Shown here: positions 15,075 through 23,740 of the stretch, in pieces
Position numbering within the stretch: the stretch's first letter is position 1
Layout: every line of letters begins with the position of its first letter
From: an uncultured Christensenellaceae bacterium
GTDB taxonomy: Bacteria; Bacillota; Clostridia; Christensenellales; Borkfalkiaceae
Direction of reading: 5' to 3'
NCBI GenBank assembly: GCA_910588685.1
Contig: CAJUPX010000007.1
Span: forward strand, 1 to 64,000
Length of the DNA: 64,000 nucleotides
Made by a program: the position numbers and the translations under genes
The notes under the pieces: model-generated
The model's database searches: none
Told to the model about the DNA's origin: nothing
Seen by the model: only the letters and a program-made list of their open reading frames with translations

Positions 15075-15710
15075 ATGGATAAAATTAATTTAAACGTACA
15101 AACATACAATCATAAACTCGAAAAACAAAAAGCCAAAGCAAAAACCGAGGAAACCGTTTTTAAATTTATACAAAAATATATTTCAGAAAACGGTTACGCG
15201 CCCTGTGTAAGAGAAGTTTGCAAAGAATGCGAAATAAAGTCTACCGCTACCGCTTTTAATATAATAAATCATCTGAAAGAACGCGGACTTTTGGACAAAT
15301 CCGATGTTAAGCGCCGAGCTATTTCGCTTAAAAACAAAACCGTAACCGTACCTCTCGTTGGTACAGTTGCCGCAGGACAACCTATTTTAGCTTCGCAAAA
15401 TTACGAAGATTTCTTTGCTTTGCCCGAAAATATTTTTGCCGGTGAAGAGCTGTTTATGCTCACCGTAAAAGGCGATTCTATGATTAAAATCGGCATTTTC
15501 GACGGTGATAAAGTTGTGGTTGAAAAACAGCAGACAGCTGATAACGGCGATATTGTAGTTGCTTTGGTTGAAGACAGCGCAACAGTAAAACGCTTTTTTA
15601 AGCGCGGCGATAAAATAATTTTACATCCCGAAAACGACGATATGAACGATTTCATTTTTGATAACGTTGAAATACTTGGCAAAGTAGTAGGATTAATAAG
15701 AAAAATTTAA
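15075..15710 (+). CDS. lexA: LexA repressor of the SOS response
   Basis: It represses DNA-damage genes and cleaves itself when RecA filaments form. After a charged extension of about 22 residues come a winged HTH (about 25-85, with YAPCVREVCKECEIKSTATA as the recognition part) and an S24 peptidase domain. The cleavage site Ala100-Gly101 (VAAGQPI), the nucleophile Ser135 (KGDSMIK) and the catalytic Lys172 (ATVKRF) are all visible. RBS AGGAG lies eight bases upstream. The last codons overlap the convergent PLP-enzyme gene by four bases. Confidence 0.96.
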   Translation: MDKINLNVQTYNHKLEKQKAKAKTEETVFKFIQKYISENGYAPCVREVCKECEIKSTATAFNIINHLKERGLLDKSDVKRRAISLKNKTVTVPLVGTVAAGQPILASQNYEDFFALPENIFAGEELFMLTVKGDSMIKIGIFDGDKVVVEKQQTADNGDIVVALVEDSATVKRFFKRGDKIILHPENDDMNDFIFDNVEILGKVVGLIRKI

Positions 15711-16924
15711 ACTAATTTAGATAATATTTTTTTAAGAGCATATTTGCCGTGTTCATAAGTTAATCCGCCCTGAAAATATGCAATATACGGCGGTTTTACA
15801 GGACCGTCCGCCGAAAGTTCTATTGAAGCTCCTGAAACAAACGTACCGGCAGCCATTATAATTTTGTCGTCATAGCCGGGCATATCCCAAGGTTCGCAGG
15901 TTACAAAACTGTCTACGGGCGACGCAAACTGTACTTCTCTTATAAAATTAATCATTTTTTCTGCATTGTCAAACTGAATTGCTCTCGTTATATCGTAAGG
16001 AATTCTATCAAGCGACGGATAGTTGATGTATCCGAGTTCGCCCATTGCCATACCTATTAAAAGTCCTGTTTTAAGCGCCTGTGCTACCGTATGGGGAGCA
16101 AGATAAAGCCCTTGATAAAAATAGCGGTAACCGCTTTCAAAAGAGCCGACCTCACCTCCTATAGACGGCGCTGTCATACGCTTTGCTATGAGGTCAACAT
16201 ATTCCTCCTTACCGCAAATATAACCGCCTGTCGGAGCAATACCCCCGCCCGCATTTTTTATAAGCGAACCAACTATAATATCCGCGCCTACTTCGGTAGG
16301 CTCTTTTTTTTCTACAAATTCACCGTAACAGTTATCTACAAAAATACAACCCTTAAAACCGGTTTTTCTGACAAATTTACACACTGCGCCTATCTCGTTG
16401 CAGGAAAATGCATCACGAAGCTCATACCCGCGAGAACGTTGAATATAACAAACTTTTACGCTTTGATTTAATTTTTCCTCAATTGACTTATAATCAAATT
16501 TGCCGGTTTTATCTAATTTGCAATATTCAAAATTAACCCCGAAATCCTTCAAAGAACCGTTATTTTCACCGAAAATAACTCCTCTTATAGTATCATATGG
16601 CATTCCGCTTATACACAATAAAGTATCATTCGGACGCAGTAACCCGAATAAAGCCACCGTTAGGGCGTGCGTTCCCGAAAGCAAATGCGGAGATACAATC
16701 CCGCTTTCGGCACTGAATACCTCTGCATAAAGTTTGCCTAAAAAATCACGCCCCAAATCACCGTAACCGTAGCCTGTGGTTCCGTTAAAATGATGTACGG
16801 CAATTTTATTATTACTGAAAGCGTTTAAAACTTTTGTCTGGTTGAAATAAGCAATCTCGTCAACAATTTTAAATTTTTCGCTAAGCTTTTTCTCACAGAC
16901 GTCTATTAATTCATTTACCTGCAT
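15707..16924 (-). CDS. PLP-dependent methionine gamma-lyase-like enzyme (aluminium-resistance family)
   Basis: This 405-residue fold-type I PLP enzyme belongs to the family annotated as aluminium resistance protein or YnbB. The cofactor Lys is Lys223 in VGSLIKNAGGGIAPTGGY, and Asp197 (FVDNCYGEF) should hold the PLP nitrogen. HFNGTTGYGYGDLGRD near residues 45-60 is a family hallmark. The real substrate of this family is not established; it is related to cystathionine and methionine lyases. Its start overlaps the end of miaA by 14 bases, so it is the last gene of the miaB-mutS-mutL-miaA operon. Confidence 0.88.
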   Translation of the reverse strand: MQVNELIDVCEKKLSEKFKIVDEIAYFNQTKVLNAFSNNKIAVHHFNGTTGYGYGDLGRDFLGKLYAEVFSAESGIVSPHLLSGTHALTVALFGLLRPNDTLLCISGMPYDTIRGVIFGENNGSLKDFGVNFEYCKLDKTGKFDYKSIEEKLNQSVKVCYIQRSRGYELRDAFSCNEIGAVCKFVRKTGFKGCIFVDNCYGEFVEKKEPTEVGADIIVGSLIKNAGGGIAPTGGYICGKEEYVDLIAKRMTAPSIGGEVGSFESGYRYFYQGLYLAPHTVAQALKTGLLIGMAMGELGYINYPSLDRIPYDITRAIQFDNAEKMINFIREVQFASPVDSFVTCEPWDMPGYDDKIIMAAGTFVSGASIELSADGPVKPPYIAYFQGGLTYEHGKYALKKILSKLV

Positions 16925-17819
16925 TTAAAAACTCCAAAACATTATCAGCAGTTGCCTCTTCAGGCTTTAACCAAATTAAACCAGGCAATTTTTTAAAAAA
17001 TGTAATTTGCCTTTTTGCATAGTGGCGCGTATTTTTTATGATTATGTCACGCATAGTACTATTCAAATCACTATTTTTGAGCCCAAAAACAACTTCTTTA
17101 TATCCTATTGCCTGCATACACTGCATTTCTTCGTTGATTCCGAGATTTAATAGATGTTTTACTTCATCAATCAGTCCGTCGGCAAACATCTTATCAACTC
17201 TTTCGGCAATGCGCTTGTACAATTCTTCCCGCGGATAATCTATCGCTATTGCAGTATAATTATATCTACTGTCTAACCTATCTTTTTGCATAGACTTTTT
17301 ATTTCCGCTCGTTTCAAAAATCTCCAAAGCGCGTATTATTCTTTTTGTATCGTTGACGTGAAGTTTTTGACAGGTTTCGGGATCTACTTCTCTTAATTTT
17401 TCATATAAAGCATCTTTACCGAAGCTGTTTAAAAATTTTTTATACTTTTCCCTTATTTCTAAATTAGCAGCTGTGTTACCGTATCCCATATCGTATAAAA
17501 CAGAATTTATATAAAAGCCTGTTCCGCCGCAAATTACGGGAATTTTATTTTTTGAAATTAAACTATCAATTATAGGCAAGGCGCGTTCGCTGTAATCGCA
17601 TACGCTGAAATTCCGGTTTGGCTCGACTATATCGATTAAATTATGCTTTATTCCGAGCATCTCATCATTCGAAGGTTTTGCCGTTCCGATATTTAATCCT
17701 TTATATACAAGTTGAGAATCTGCCGAAATGACTTCTGAATTTAGTTTTAAAGCACATTCCACGGCAAGTCCCGTTTTTCCTGTTGCTGTCGCACCGCAAA
17801 TTATAAGAATTCGTTTCAA
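16911..17819 (-). CDS. miaA: tRNA dimethylallyltransferase MiaA
   Basis: It adds a dimethylallyl group to A37 of tRNAs that read codons starting with U, before MiaB thiolates the same base. The 302 residues show a P-loop CGATATGKTGLAVECA near residue 8, the substrate motif ISADSQLVYKGLNIGTAKP at about 33, and the prenyl-acceptor region CGGTGFYINSVLYD. MiaB lies in the same operon four genes upstream, so both steps of ms2i6A37 formation are encoded together. Confidence 0.95.
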   Translation of the reverse strand: MKRILIICGATATGKTGLAVECALKLNSEVISADSQLVYKGLNIGTAKPSNDEMLGIKHNLIDIVEPNRNFSVCDYSERALPIIDSLISKNKIPVICGGTGFYINSVLYDMGYGNTAANLEIREKYKKFLNSFGKDALYEKLREVDPETCQKLHVNDTKRIIRALEIFETSGNKKSMQKDRLDSRYNYTAIAIDYPREELYKRIAERVDKMFADGLIDEVKHLLNLGINEEMQCMQAIGYKEVVFGLKNSDLNSTMRDIIIKNTRHYAKRQITFFKKLPGLIWLKPEEATADNVLEFLNAGK

Positions 17820-17820
17820 T

Positions 17821-19770
17821 TTAAACTATCCTCTTAAACATTTTTTCAACAGCTGTTTTGGTCAGTTTAACGCAAACCGGTCTGCCGTGAGGACATTTTA
17901 ATCCGAAATTCATTTTCAATTTTTCAAAAAGCCTGTCTACCTCTTTGTCAGTTAACTCCATACCGCCTTTAATCGCGTGTTTGCAGGCACAGGTTGCGAG
18001 TTTCTCCTTAAATAAATCTACCATTGCAATAGATTTGAATTCAGCCATATTTGCCAGCACATCTTCTATAAAATCTTTTACTTGTATGGCGCTTAAATCG
18101 CTTGGAATCGCTGAAATATTATAAGTAACCGTGGAAACAGCCCGAATATCAAAACCTATCTCGCTTAAATACGGTAATACTTCATCTAAAAATTCGGCTT
18201 CAGCTTCGTTTACGTCAAAATAATACGGCAACAGCAGCGGCTGTTTTATTACTTTACGCGCCGCCATTGCTTCCCGCAGCTTATCGTACAACAATCTCTC
18301 GTGCGCGGCGTGTTGGTCTATTAAAAACGCATCGTCCCTGAACTCGTAAATTAAATAAGTATTAAATAGATTTCCTTTATATTTATAACTGTCGTACTCG
18401 ATTTTCTGCTGAAGAGCCGCAAATTTACCTTCGTCAAGAGCGTATACGATATCATTATTTACGTCCGGAGGCAAATATTCATCAGTAATAGAGAGAATTT
18501 GCTTTTCTTCATTTTTAAAATACGATGATATGGGAACTGTGGGAGCCATTTTATAAAAACTTCGTTTGCCGTGGAAATCCTCATCTTTAATCTGATAAGT
18601 ATTTATTATTTTCCTTTTAGGCTCTATAATTCCGATTTTCTCCGTATTCCCGTTAAAAACGATATCGGAACAATTTTCGGATTTATAAGGATTTAAGTTT
18701 TCTATAAAATTATTATCTTTATCATAATTATTGCTTTCGCTGTCCGGTAAATTTATTGATTTATTAACAACAAAATCGGCAATCGTAGCTTTTCCGTCAA
18801 GTACAGAAGAAATAATTGTATATACGGCGCCGAAAACCGTACGCGAATCTGAAAAACGCACGTCGGCTTTATTAGGATGCACATTTACATCTACAGTATC
18901 AACAGGAACGTCAAGAAAAAGCACATAAAAAGGATATTGCCTTTTCATCATATAACTTGCATACGCATTAGTTATTGCCGTAGAAACGGTATTGTTAAAA
19001 ATATATCTGCCGTTGAGGAACAAGCTCTGATAGGTTTTATTACTTTTAAAAAAATTCTGATTGCCTATAAAGCCGCGCAGTTTAATTCCGTTGCGCTCTG
19101 CATCTAATTTAAAACAACTATCAAGCACTTTTGCGCCGTATACCTGCGCTAACGCCTCGTCCAGACCGCCGCCGAACGACTGTAATTTCAGTTTTCCGTC
19201 TATATAATACTTAAAAGAAATTTCAGGATATCCTAAAATATATCTCGTTACAAAGTTAGTAATATCAGTTTCTTCGCTTCTGTCAGATTTTAAAAATTTT
19301 GCGCGGACGGGAGTATTGAAAAAAAGATTATGAACGCTGATTTCAGTGCCCATTTCAAGTGCGGCGGGGCAGATTTCACCCATAACTCCACCCTCGCACA
19401 CAGTTTTATATGCCGTATTGCCTTCCGTTACAGAAATTAACTCCACTTTTGCAACCGAGGCAATACTTGCAAGCGCCTCTCCTCTGAAACCGAGAGTAAA
19501 TATAGCGTCAAGATCCTGAACGCTACAGATTTTGCTCGTTGCGTGAGGCAAAAAAGCCGCCCGCATATCGTCGCGCTCTATACCGCCGCCGTTATCTATT
19601 ATTTTAACTAACTGTTTACCGCCCTTTTCAATATGAATTTCTATTTCGGTAGCTTTTGCGTCTATACTGTTCTCCAAAAGCTCTTTTACCACTGAATACG
19701 GGCGATCGACAACTTCGCCGGCAGCTATCCGATTATAAATATTTTTAGAAAGAATATTTATTTTTCTCAT
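17821..19770 (-). CDS. mutL: DNA mismatch repair protein MutL
   Basis: It links mismatch recognition by MutS to strand incision. The N-terminal GHKL ATPase shows AAGEVVDRPYSVVKELLENS, DNGGGI and GFRGEALASIAS. The C-terminal third holds the endonuclease motifs DQHAAHERLLYD, ACKHAIKGG and CPHGRPV, as in MutL from bacteria lacking MutH. The linker (about 340-450) is poorly conserved and polar. At 649 residues it is normal. Its ATG overlaps the mutS stop by four bases (ATGA), so translation is coupled. Confidence 0.96.
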   Translation of the reverse strand: MRKINILSKNIYNRIAAGEVVDRPYSVVKELLENSIDAKATEIEIHIEKGGKQLVKIIDNGGGIERDDMRAAFLPHATSKICSVQDLDAIFTLGFRGEALASIASVAKVELISVTEGNTAYKTVCEGGVMGEICPAALEMGTEISVHNLFFNTPVRAKFLKSDRSEETDITNFVTRYILGYPEISFKYYIDGKLKLQSFGGGLDEALAQVYGAKVLDSCFKLDAERNGIKLRGFIGNQNFFKSNKTYQSLFLNGRYIFNNTVSTAITNAYASYMMKRQYPFYVLFLDVPVDTVDVNVHPNKADVRFSDSRTVFGAVYTIISSVLDGKATIADFVVNKSINLPDSESNNYDKDNNFIENLNPYKSENCSDIVFNGNTEKIGIIEPKRKIINTYQIKDEDFHGKRSFYKMAPTVPISSYFKNEEKQILSITDEYLPPDVNNDIVYALDEGKFAALQQKIEYDSYKYKGNLFNTYLIYEFRDDAFLIDQHAAHERLLYDKLREAMAARKVIKQPLLLPYYFDVNEAEAEFLDEVLPYLSEIGFDIRAVSTVTYNISAIPSDLSAIQVKDFIEDVLANMAEFKSIAMVDLFKEKLATCACKHAIKGGMELTDKEVDRLFEKLKMNFGLKCPHGRPVCVKLTKTAVEKMFKRIV

Positions 19771-22337
19771 TTTTTCACCTTTTCCACAAGGTCGGAAACA
19801 AGCAAAAACGCCTGCATAGGCGAAAGCGTGTTAATGTCTACGTCACGCAAAATGTTTTCTATTTCGGACGGGATCTCTTCTTCCTCTTCGCGTTCCGCAT
19901 ATTCCACAACGTTTTTTTCGCCTTTTTCAACCATTTTTAAAATGGATTTTGCACGCGTTGTAACCCTTGAGGGTATTCCCGCAAGCGCAGCTACTTCAAT
20001 ACCGAAACTGCGATTTGCTCCGCCGCGCATAATTTTTCTTAAAAATACAACTGTACCGTTTATTTCTTTTACGGCAATTTTATAATTTTTAACTCCGTCC
20101 AGCTTGGATTCCAGCTCCGTCAATTCGTGATAATGCGTTGCGAACAGTGTTTTAGCTCCGATTTCATTATTCAGATACTCGATTACAGCCCAAGCTATCG
20201 ACAATCCGTCGTAAGTTGACGTGCCTCTGCCTACCTCATCAAGGATTAAAAGACTGTTTTTTGTGGCGTTGCGTATAATAGACGCCACCTCAATCATTTC
20301 AACCATAAAAGTCGACTGGTCAGAAATAAGATTATCGCTTGCGCCTACCCTTGTAAAAATTCTGTCCGTCAAAGGAATCTGTGCGGATTTAGCCGGAACA
20401 AAACACCCTATATGTGCCATTATAGTGATGAGCGCGGTTTGCCGCATATAAGTGCTTTTACCAGCCATATTCGGACCGGTGATTATCATAGTGCGGTTAT
20501 CGCCGTTATCGAGAAATACGTCGTTATTGATAAACCGTTCTTTGGATATGACTTCAACTACAGGGTGTCTGCCCTCTTTTATGTTTAAAGCATTGACGCT
20601 TTCTACAATTTGCGGACGAACGTAGCGGTTTGACTGCGAAACTTCGGCAAAGGTAACTATTAAATCAAGCTTTGCGACTGCTTCCGAAACCTTTTTTAAA
20701 TCCGGAATACGTTCAAATAATACTTCTTTTATTTTGTTGTATATTTCCGTTTCAAGTTTTAACGACAAATCGCCGCTTGAAAGTATTTTACTTTCAAGCT
20801 GTTTAAGCTCGTCTGTCGTATAACGTTCCGAGTTTGCAAGCGTTTGTCTGCGCTGATAATTAATAGGAACTTTATCTGCAAACGACTTACTTACTTCAAT
20901 ATAATAACCGAAAATCCTGTTATAATTTATTTTCAGCGTTCTGATACCCGTAACGTCACGTTCGCGCGTTTCCATATTCTTTATTACGCCCGTTGCGTTA
21001 TGTACGATATTATTGAGCTCGTCCAGCCGCTCGTTAAACCCCTCTTTTATAAATTTGCCGTCTTTCATATTAGGCGGTGCAGGAACAATTATAGCGTCGT
21101 TTAAAAGTTTTACCACGCCGCTCATATCAATAAGTCCGTTGTTTATGTCCCTGATAATTTGCGAGTTGAACCCGCTCAACCTGAATTTGAGAGTAGGAAT
21201 TACGGCAAGCGACTGCGACAACAAAATACAGTCTTTGGGCATAATCGAGCCGTCGCTGATTTTACCTGTAATACGCTCAACGTCTTTTATTTGTTTTAAC
21301 AGTTCTTTTACCGCAAGCCTGATTACCGTTGCGTCGAACAATTCGCCTACGCCGTTTAAACGGTAATCTATTTCCTTTTTATCGCAAAACGGAGAAATTA
21401 CAGCAGAATTTAATAATCTTGCCCCCATCGGCGTATCCGTTTTATCTAAAAGCCATAAAAGCGAACCGTATTTTGCACCGTTTCCAAGATTTTTTACAAG
21501 CTCCAGATTTCTTATAGCGGTGTTATCCAACTGCATATACTTGTCGTTATATACAAACTTAACGCCGTTTATATTGCCGAGCGCGTGCATTTGCGTATCT
21601 TTGAGATACTCGATAAGCGCGCCTGTAGCGCAAACGGCATATTTTTTATCAGCTATTGAAAAAGCTGTAAGCGTTTTTATTTTAAACTGTTCAAGTAAAG
21701 TTTTGACTGCGGCATTGTATCCGTAAGCCCATTCGGGATAACTCGAAAATGCAGGTATTATTCCGCGGGAAATTTCAGGTAAATTTTTTGATTGTAAAAG
21801 TATATCCTCGCTTGCAATAATTTCTTTTACGTCAAGTTTGGACATAAGCGCAACTACTTTATTTATACAGTCTTCGCCGTAAAATTCCGCCGCAGAAAGC
21901 TCCCCGGTTGTTATGTCCGCCCAGGCAAATCCTATATTCTGCTCTTTTTTATAAACAGAACAAATATAATTGTTAGTTTTTTCGTCGAGCGATTCGCCGG
22001 AAATCGTTCCCGCAGTTATTACGCGCACCACGTCGCGTTTTACTATACCTTTCGCCTCGGAAGCGTCTTCAAGCTGTTCGCAGATAGCCACTTTGCAACC
22101 GTTTGAAACAAGTTTTGCTATATAAGCTTCTACGGCGTGATAAGGCACGCCGCACATAGGCGCGCGCTTTTCCATTCCGCAATCCCTGCCGGTAAGCGTT
22201 AAACCGAGAATTTCCGAAGCTTTAACGGCGTCTTCAAAAAACATCTCATAAAAATCGCCTAAACGGTAAAAAATAAGGCAGTCCCGGTATTTATCCTTTA
22301 CTGACAGGTAATGCTCCATCATTTTCGAAATTCCCAT
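19767..22337 (-). CDS. mutS: DNA mismatch recognition protein MutS
   Basis: It binds base mismatches and small loops and recruits MutL. The 856 residues have the mismatch-binding GDFYEMFFEDA near residue 27 (Phe-x-Glu wedge), the core and clamp domains, and an ABC-type ATPase with Walker A TGPNMAGKSTYMRQT, Walker B SLLILDEVGRGTSTYDG and the ATHYHELTEL switch. It follows miaB by two bases. The miaB-mutS-mutL-miaA order is common in Clostridia. Confidence 0.97.
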   Translation of the reverse strand: MGISKMMEHYLSVKDKYRDCLIFYRLGDFYEMFFEDAVKASEILGLTLTGRDCGMEKRAPMCGVPYHAVEAYIAKLVSNGCKVAICEQLEDASEAKGIVKRDVVRVITAGTISGESLDEKTNNYICSVYKKEQNIGFAWADITTGELSAAEFYGEDCINKVVALMSKLDVKEIIASEDILLQSKNLPEISRGIIPAFSSYPEWAYGYNAAVKTLLEQFKIKTLTAFSIADKKYAVCATGALIEYLKDTQMHALGNINGVKFVYNDKYMQLDNTAIRNLELVKNLGNGAKYGSLLWLLDKTDTPMGARLLNSAVISPFCDKKEIDYRLNGVGELFDATVIRLAVKELLKQIKDVERITGKISDGSIMPKDCILLSQSLAVIPTLKFRLSGFNSQIIRDINNGLIDMSGVVKLLNDAIIVPAPPNMKDGKFIKEGFNERLDELNNIVHNATGVIKNMETRERDVTGIRTLKINYNRIFGYYIEVSKSFADKVPINYQRRQTLANSERYTTDELKQLESKILSSGDLSLKLETEIYNKIKEVLFERIPDLKKVSEAVAKLDLIVTFAEVSQSNRYVRPQIVESVNALNIKEGRHPVVEVISKERFINNDVFLDNGDNRTMIITGPNMAGKSTYMRQTALITIMAHIGCFVPAKSAQIPLTDRIFTRVGASDNLISDQSTFMVEMIEVASIIRNATKNSLLILDEVGRGTSTYDGLSIAWAVIEYLNNEIGAKTLFATHYHELTELESKLDGVKNYKIAVKEINGTVVFLRKIMRGGANRSFGIEVAALAGIPSRVTTRAKSILKMVEKGEKNVVEYAEREEEEEIPSEIENILRDVDINTLSPMQAFLLVSDLVEKVKK

Positions 22338-22339
22338 CT

Positions 22340-23659
22340 TTAATCTCCCGTAACTTCTCCGAACAGCGAAATGCCGTTAGCTTTATCAATCCGTACTGTT
22401 AAAAACTCGCCTATTACGGGCGTAGGACTGTCAAAATATACCATTCTTCCGTATTCGTCGCGCCCCAAATATTTTTGCGTTTTTTCGTCTACTCCTTCGC
22501 AGAGGACTTCCACCATTTTACCTACGTACTTAGAGGACATTACTCGGGTTTGCAAATTGACAAGCTCGATGAGCTTCATAATTCTTCTCTTTGAAATTTC
22601 TTCGGGTATCTGTTCCGGCATTTTTGCAGCAACGGTCCCCTCCCTGCGCGAATATACAAAGGTAAATGCCGAAGCGTATCCGACTTTTTCTACAAGCGTT
22701 AAAGTATCGTTAAAATCTTCTTCGGTTTCGCCGGGGAAACCGACTATTAAATCGGTTGTTATTGCGCAATCAGGAATATATTTTTTAAGTATTTCTATCT
22801 TTTTAAGATAATCCTCGCGGGTATATTTTCTGTTCATCGCTCTTAACACAGCGTTTGAACCGCTTTGCACGGGCAGATGTACAGCCTTGCAAATTTTAGA
22901 ATTTCCGGCAATTACCTGCGCAAGCTCCTCTGAAAAATCTTTGGGATGGCTCGTCATAAACCGTATTCTAAATTTTCCGTCTATTGAAGCAATTTTATTT
23001 AAAAGCTCAGGGAATGAAATATCCTCTGTTCCGTTTGCAAATGAATTTACGTTCTGACCGAGCAGAGTAATTTCTTTATACCCCCCGGCAATGAGCGAAC
23101 GCGCCTCTTCTATTATATTTTCCGACTTTCTTGAACGCTCTCTGCCGCGAACATAAGGTACAATACAATAACTGCAAAAGTTGTTACAACCATACGTTAT
23201 ATTTATCCAGGCGTTAGGATAACTTGTTCTGAACGGCTTGTCCTCCTCGCAGATAATACCCTCGCTGTCCTCAATTTCTATAACGGCTTTTTTACGGGAT
23301 TTCTTTTGCAATATCATTTCCCCGAGTTTATTCAGATTATGAGTACCGAAAATTATATCCACGTAAGGAAATTTACTGTGCAAATTTTCGGCTTTACCCA
23401 TTTGCTGAGTTAAACAGCCGCCAACGGCAATTATCATATCGCGCTTAGCCGCTTTAAGTTTTTTAAGCATACCGATATTGCCGAAAGCGTGATTTTCGGC
23501 ATTTTCACGTATACAGCAGGTATTAAAAACAACTATATCCGCCGAATTTATTTCTTCCGTATTTTCATAGCCTAATCCGCATAAAATACCGGCTATTTTT
23601 TCCGATTCGTGTACGTTCATCTGACAGCCGTACGTTATAATGTGATAATATTTTTTCAT
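22340..23659 (-). CDS. miaB: tRNA methylthiotransferase MiaB
   Basis: This radical-SAM enzyme adds the 2-methylthio group to i6A37 of tRNA, using two [4Fe-4S] clusters. In 439 residues it shows the UPF0004 domain with YGCQMNVHESE and FNTCCIRE, the radical-SAM triad in GCNNFCSYCIVPYVRGRE, and a C-terminal TRAM domain (KYVGKMVEVLCEG). It heads the operon. Two overlapping promoters lie just upstream (see 23669-23731), and the distance from the stronger -10 to the ATG is very short. Confidence 0.95.
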   Translation of the reverse strand: MKKYYHIITYGCQMNVHESEKIAGILCGLGYENTEEINSADIVVFNTCCIRENAENHAFGNIGMLKKLKAAKRDMIIAVGGCLTQQMGKAENLHSKFPYVDIIFGTHNLNKLGEMILQKKSRKKAVIEIEDSEGIICEEDKPFRTSYPNAWINITYGCNNFCSYCIVPYVRGRERSRKSENIIEEARSLIAGGYKEITLLGQNVNSFANGTEDISFPELLNKIASIDGKFRIRFMTSHPKDFSEELAQVIAGNSKICKAVHLPVQSGSNAVLRAMNRKYTREDYLKKIEILKKYIPDCAITTDLIVGFPGETEEDFNDTLTLVEKVGYASAFTFVYSRREGTVAAKMPEQIPEEISKRRIMKLIELVNLQTRVMSSKYVGKMVEVLCEGVDEKTQKYLGRDEYGRMVYFDSPTPVIGEFLTVRIDKANGISLFGEVTGD

Positions 23660-23668
23660 TCCTAATCT

Positions 23669-23731
23669 ATTATATAATTTTTATAGGATTTTTTCAAATG
23701 ATTTGCAACATTTATCGGAAATTTATAAATA
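23669..23731. promoter_or_regulatory. Divergent promoter region for miaB and the class A PBP
   Basis: Leftward, TTGCAA (23703-23708), 17 bases, TATAAA (23680-23685 on the opposite strand); a second -10, TATAAT, lies at 23669-23674 with a TTGAAA 17 bases away. Rightward, the same self-complementary TTGCAA is 17 bases from TAAATA (23726-23731). The two promoters would therefore share one -35 hexamer. The rightward -10 is weak. Confidence 0.45.
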
Positions 23732-23740
23732 CTATTTATA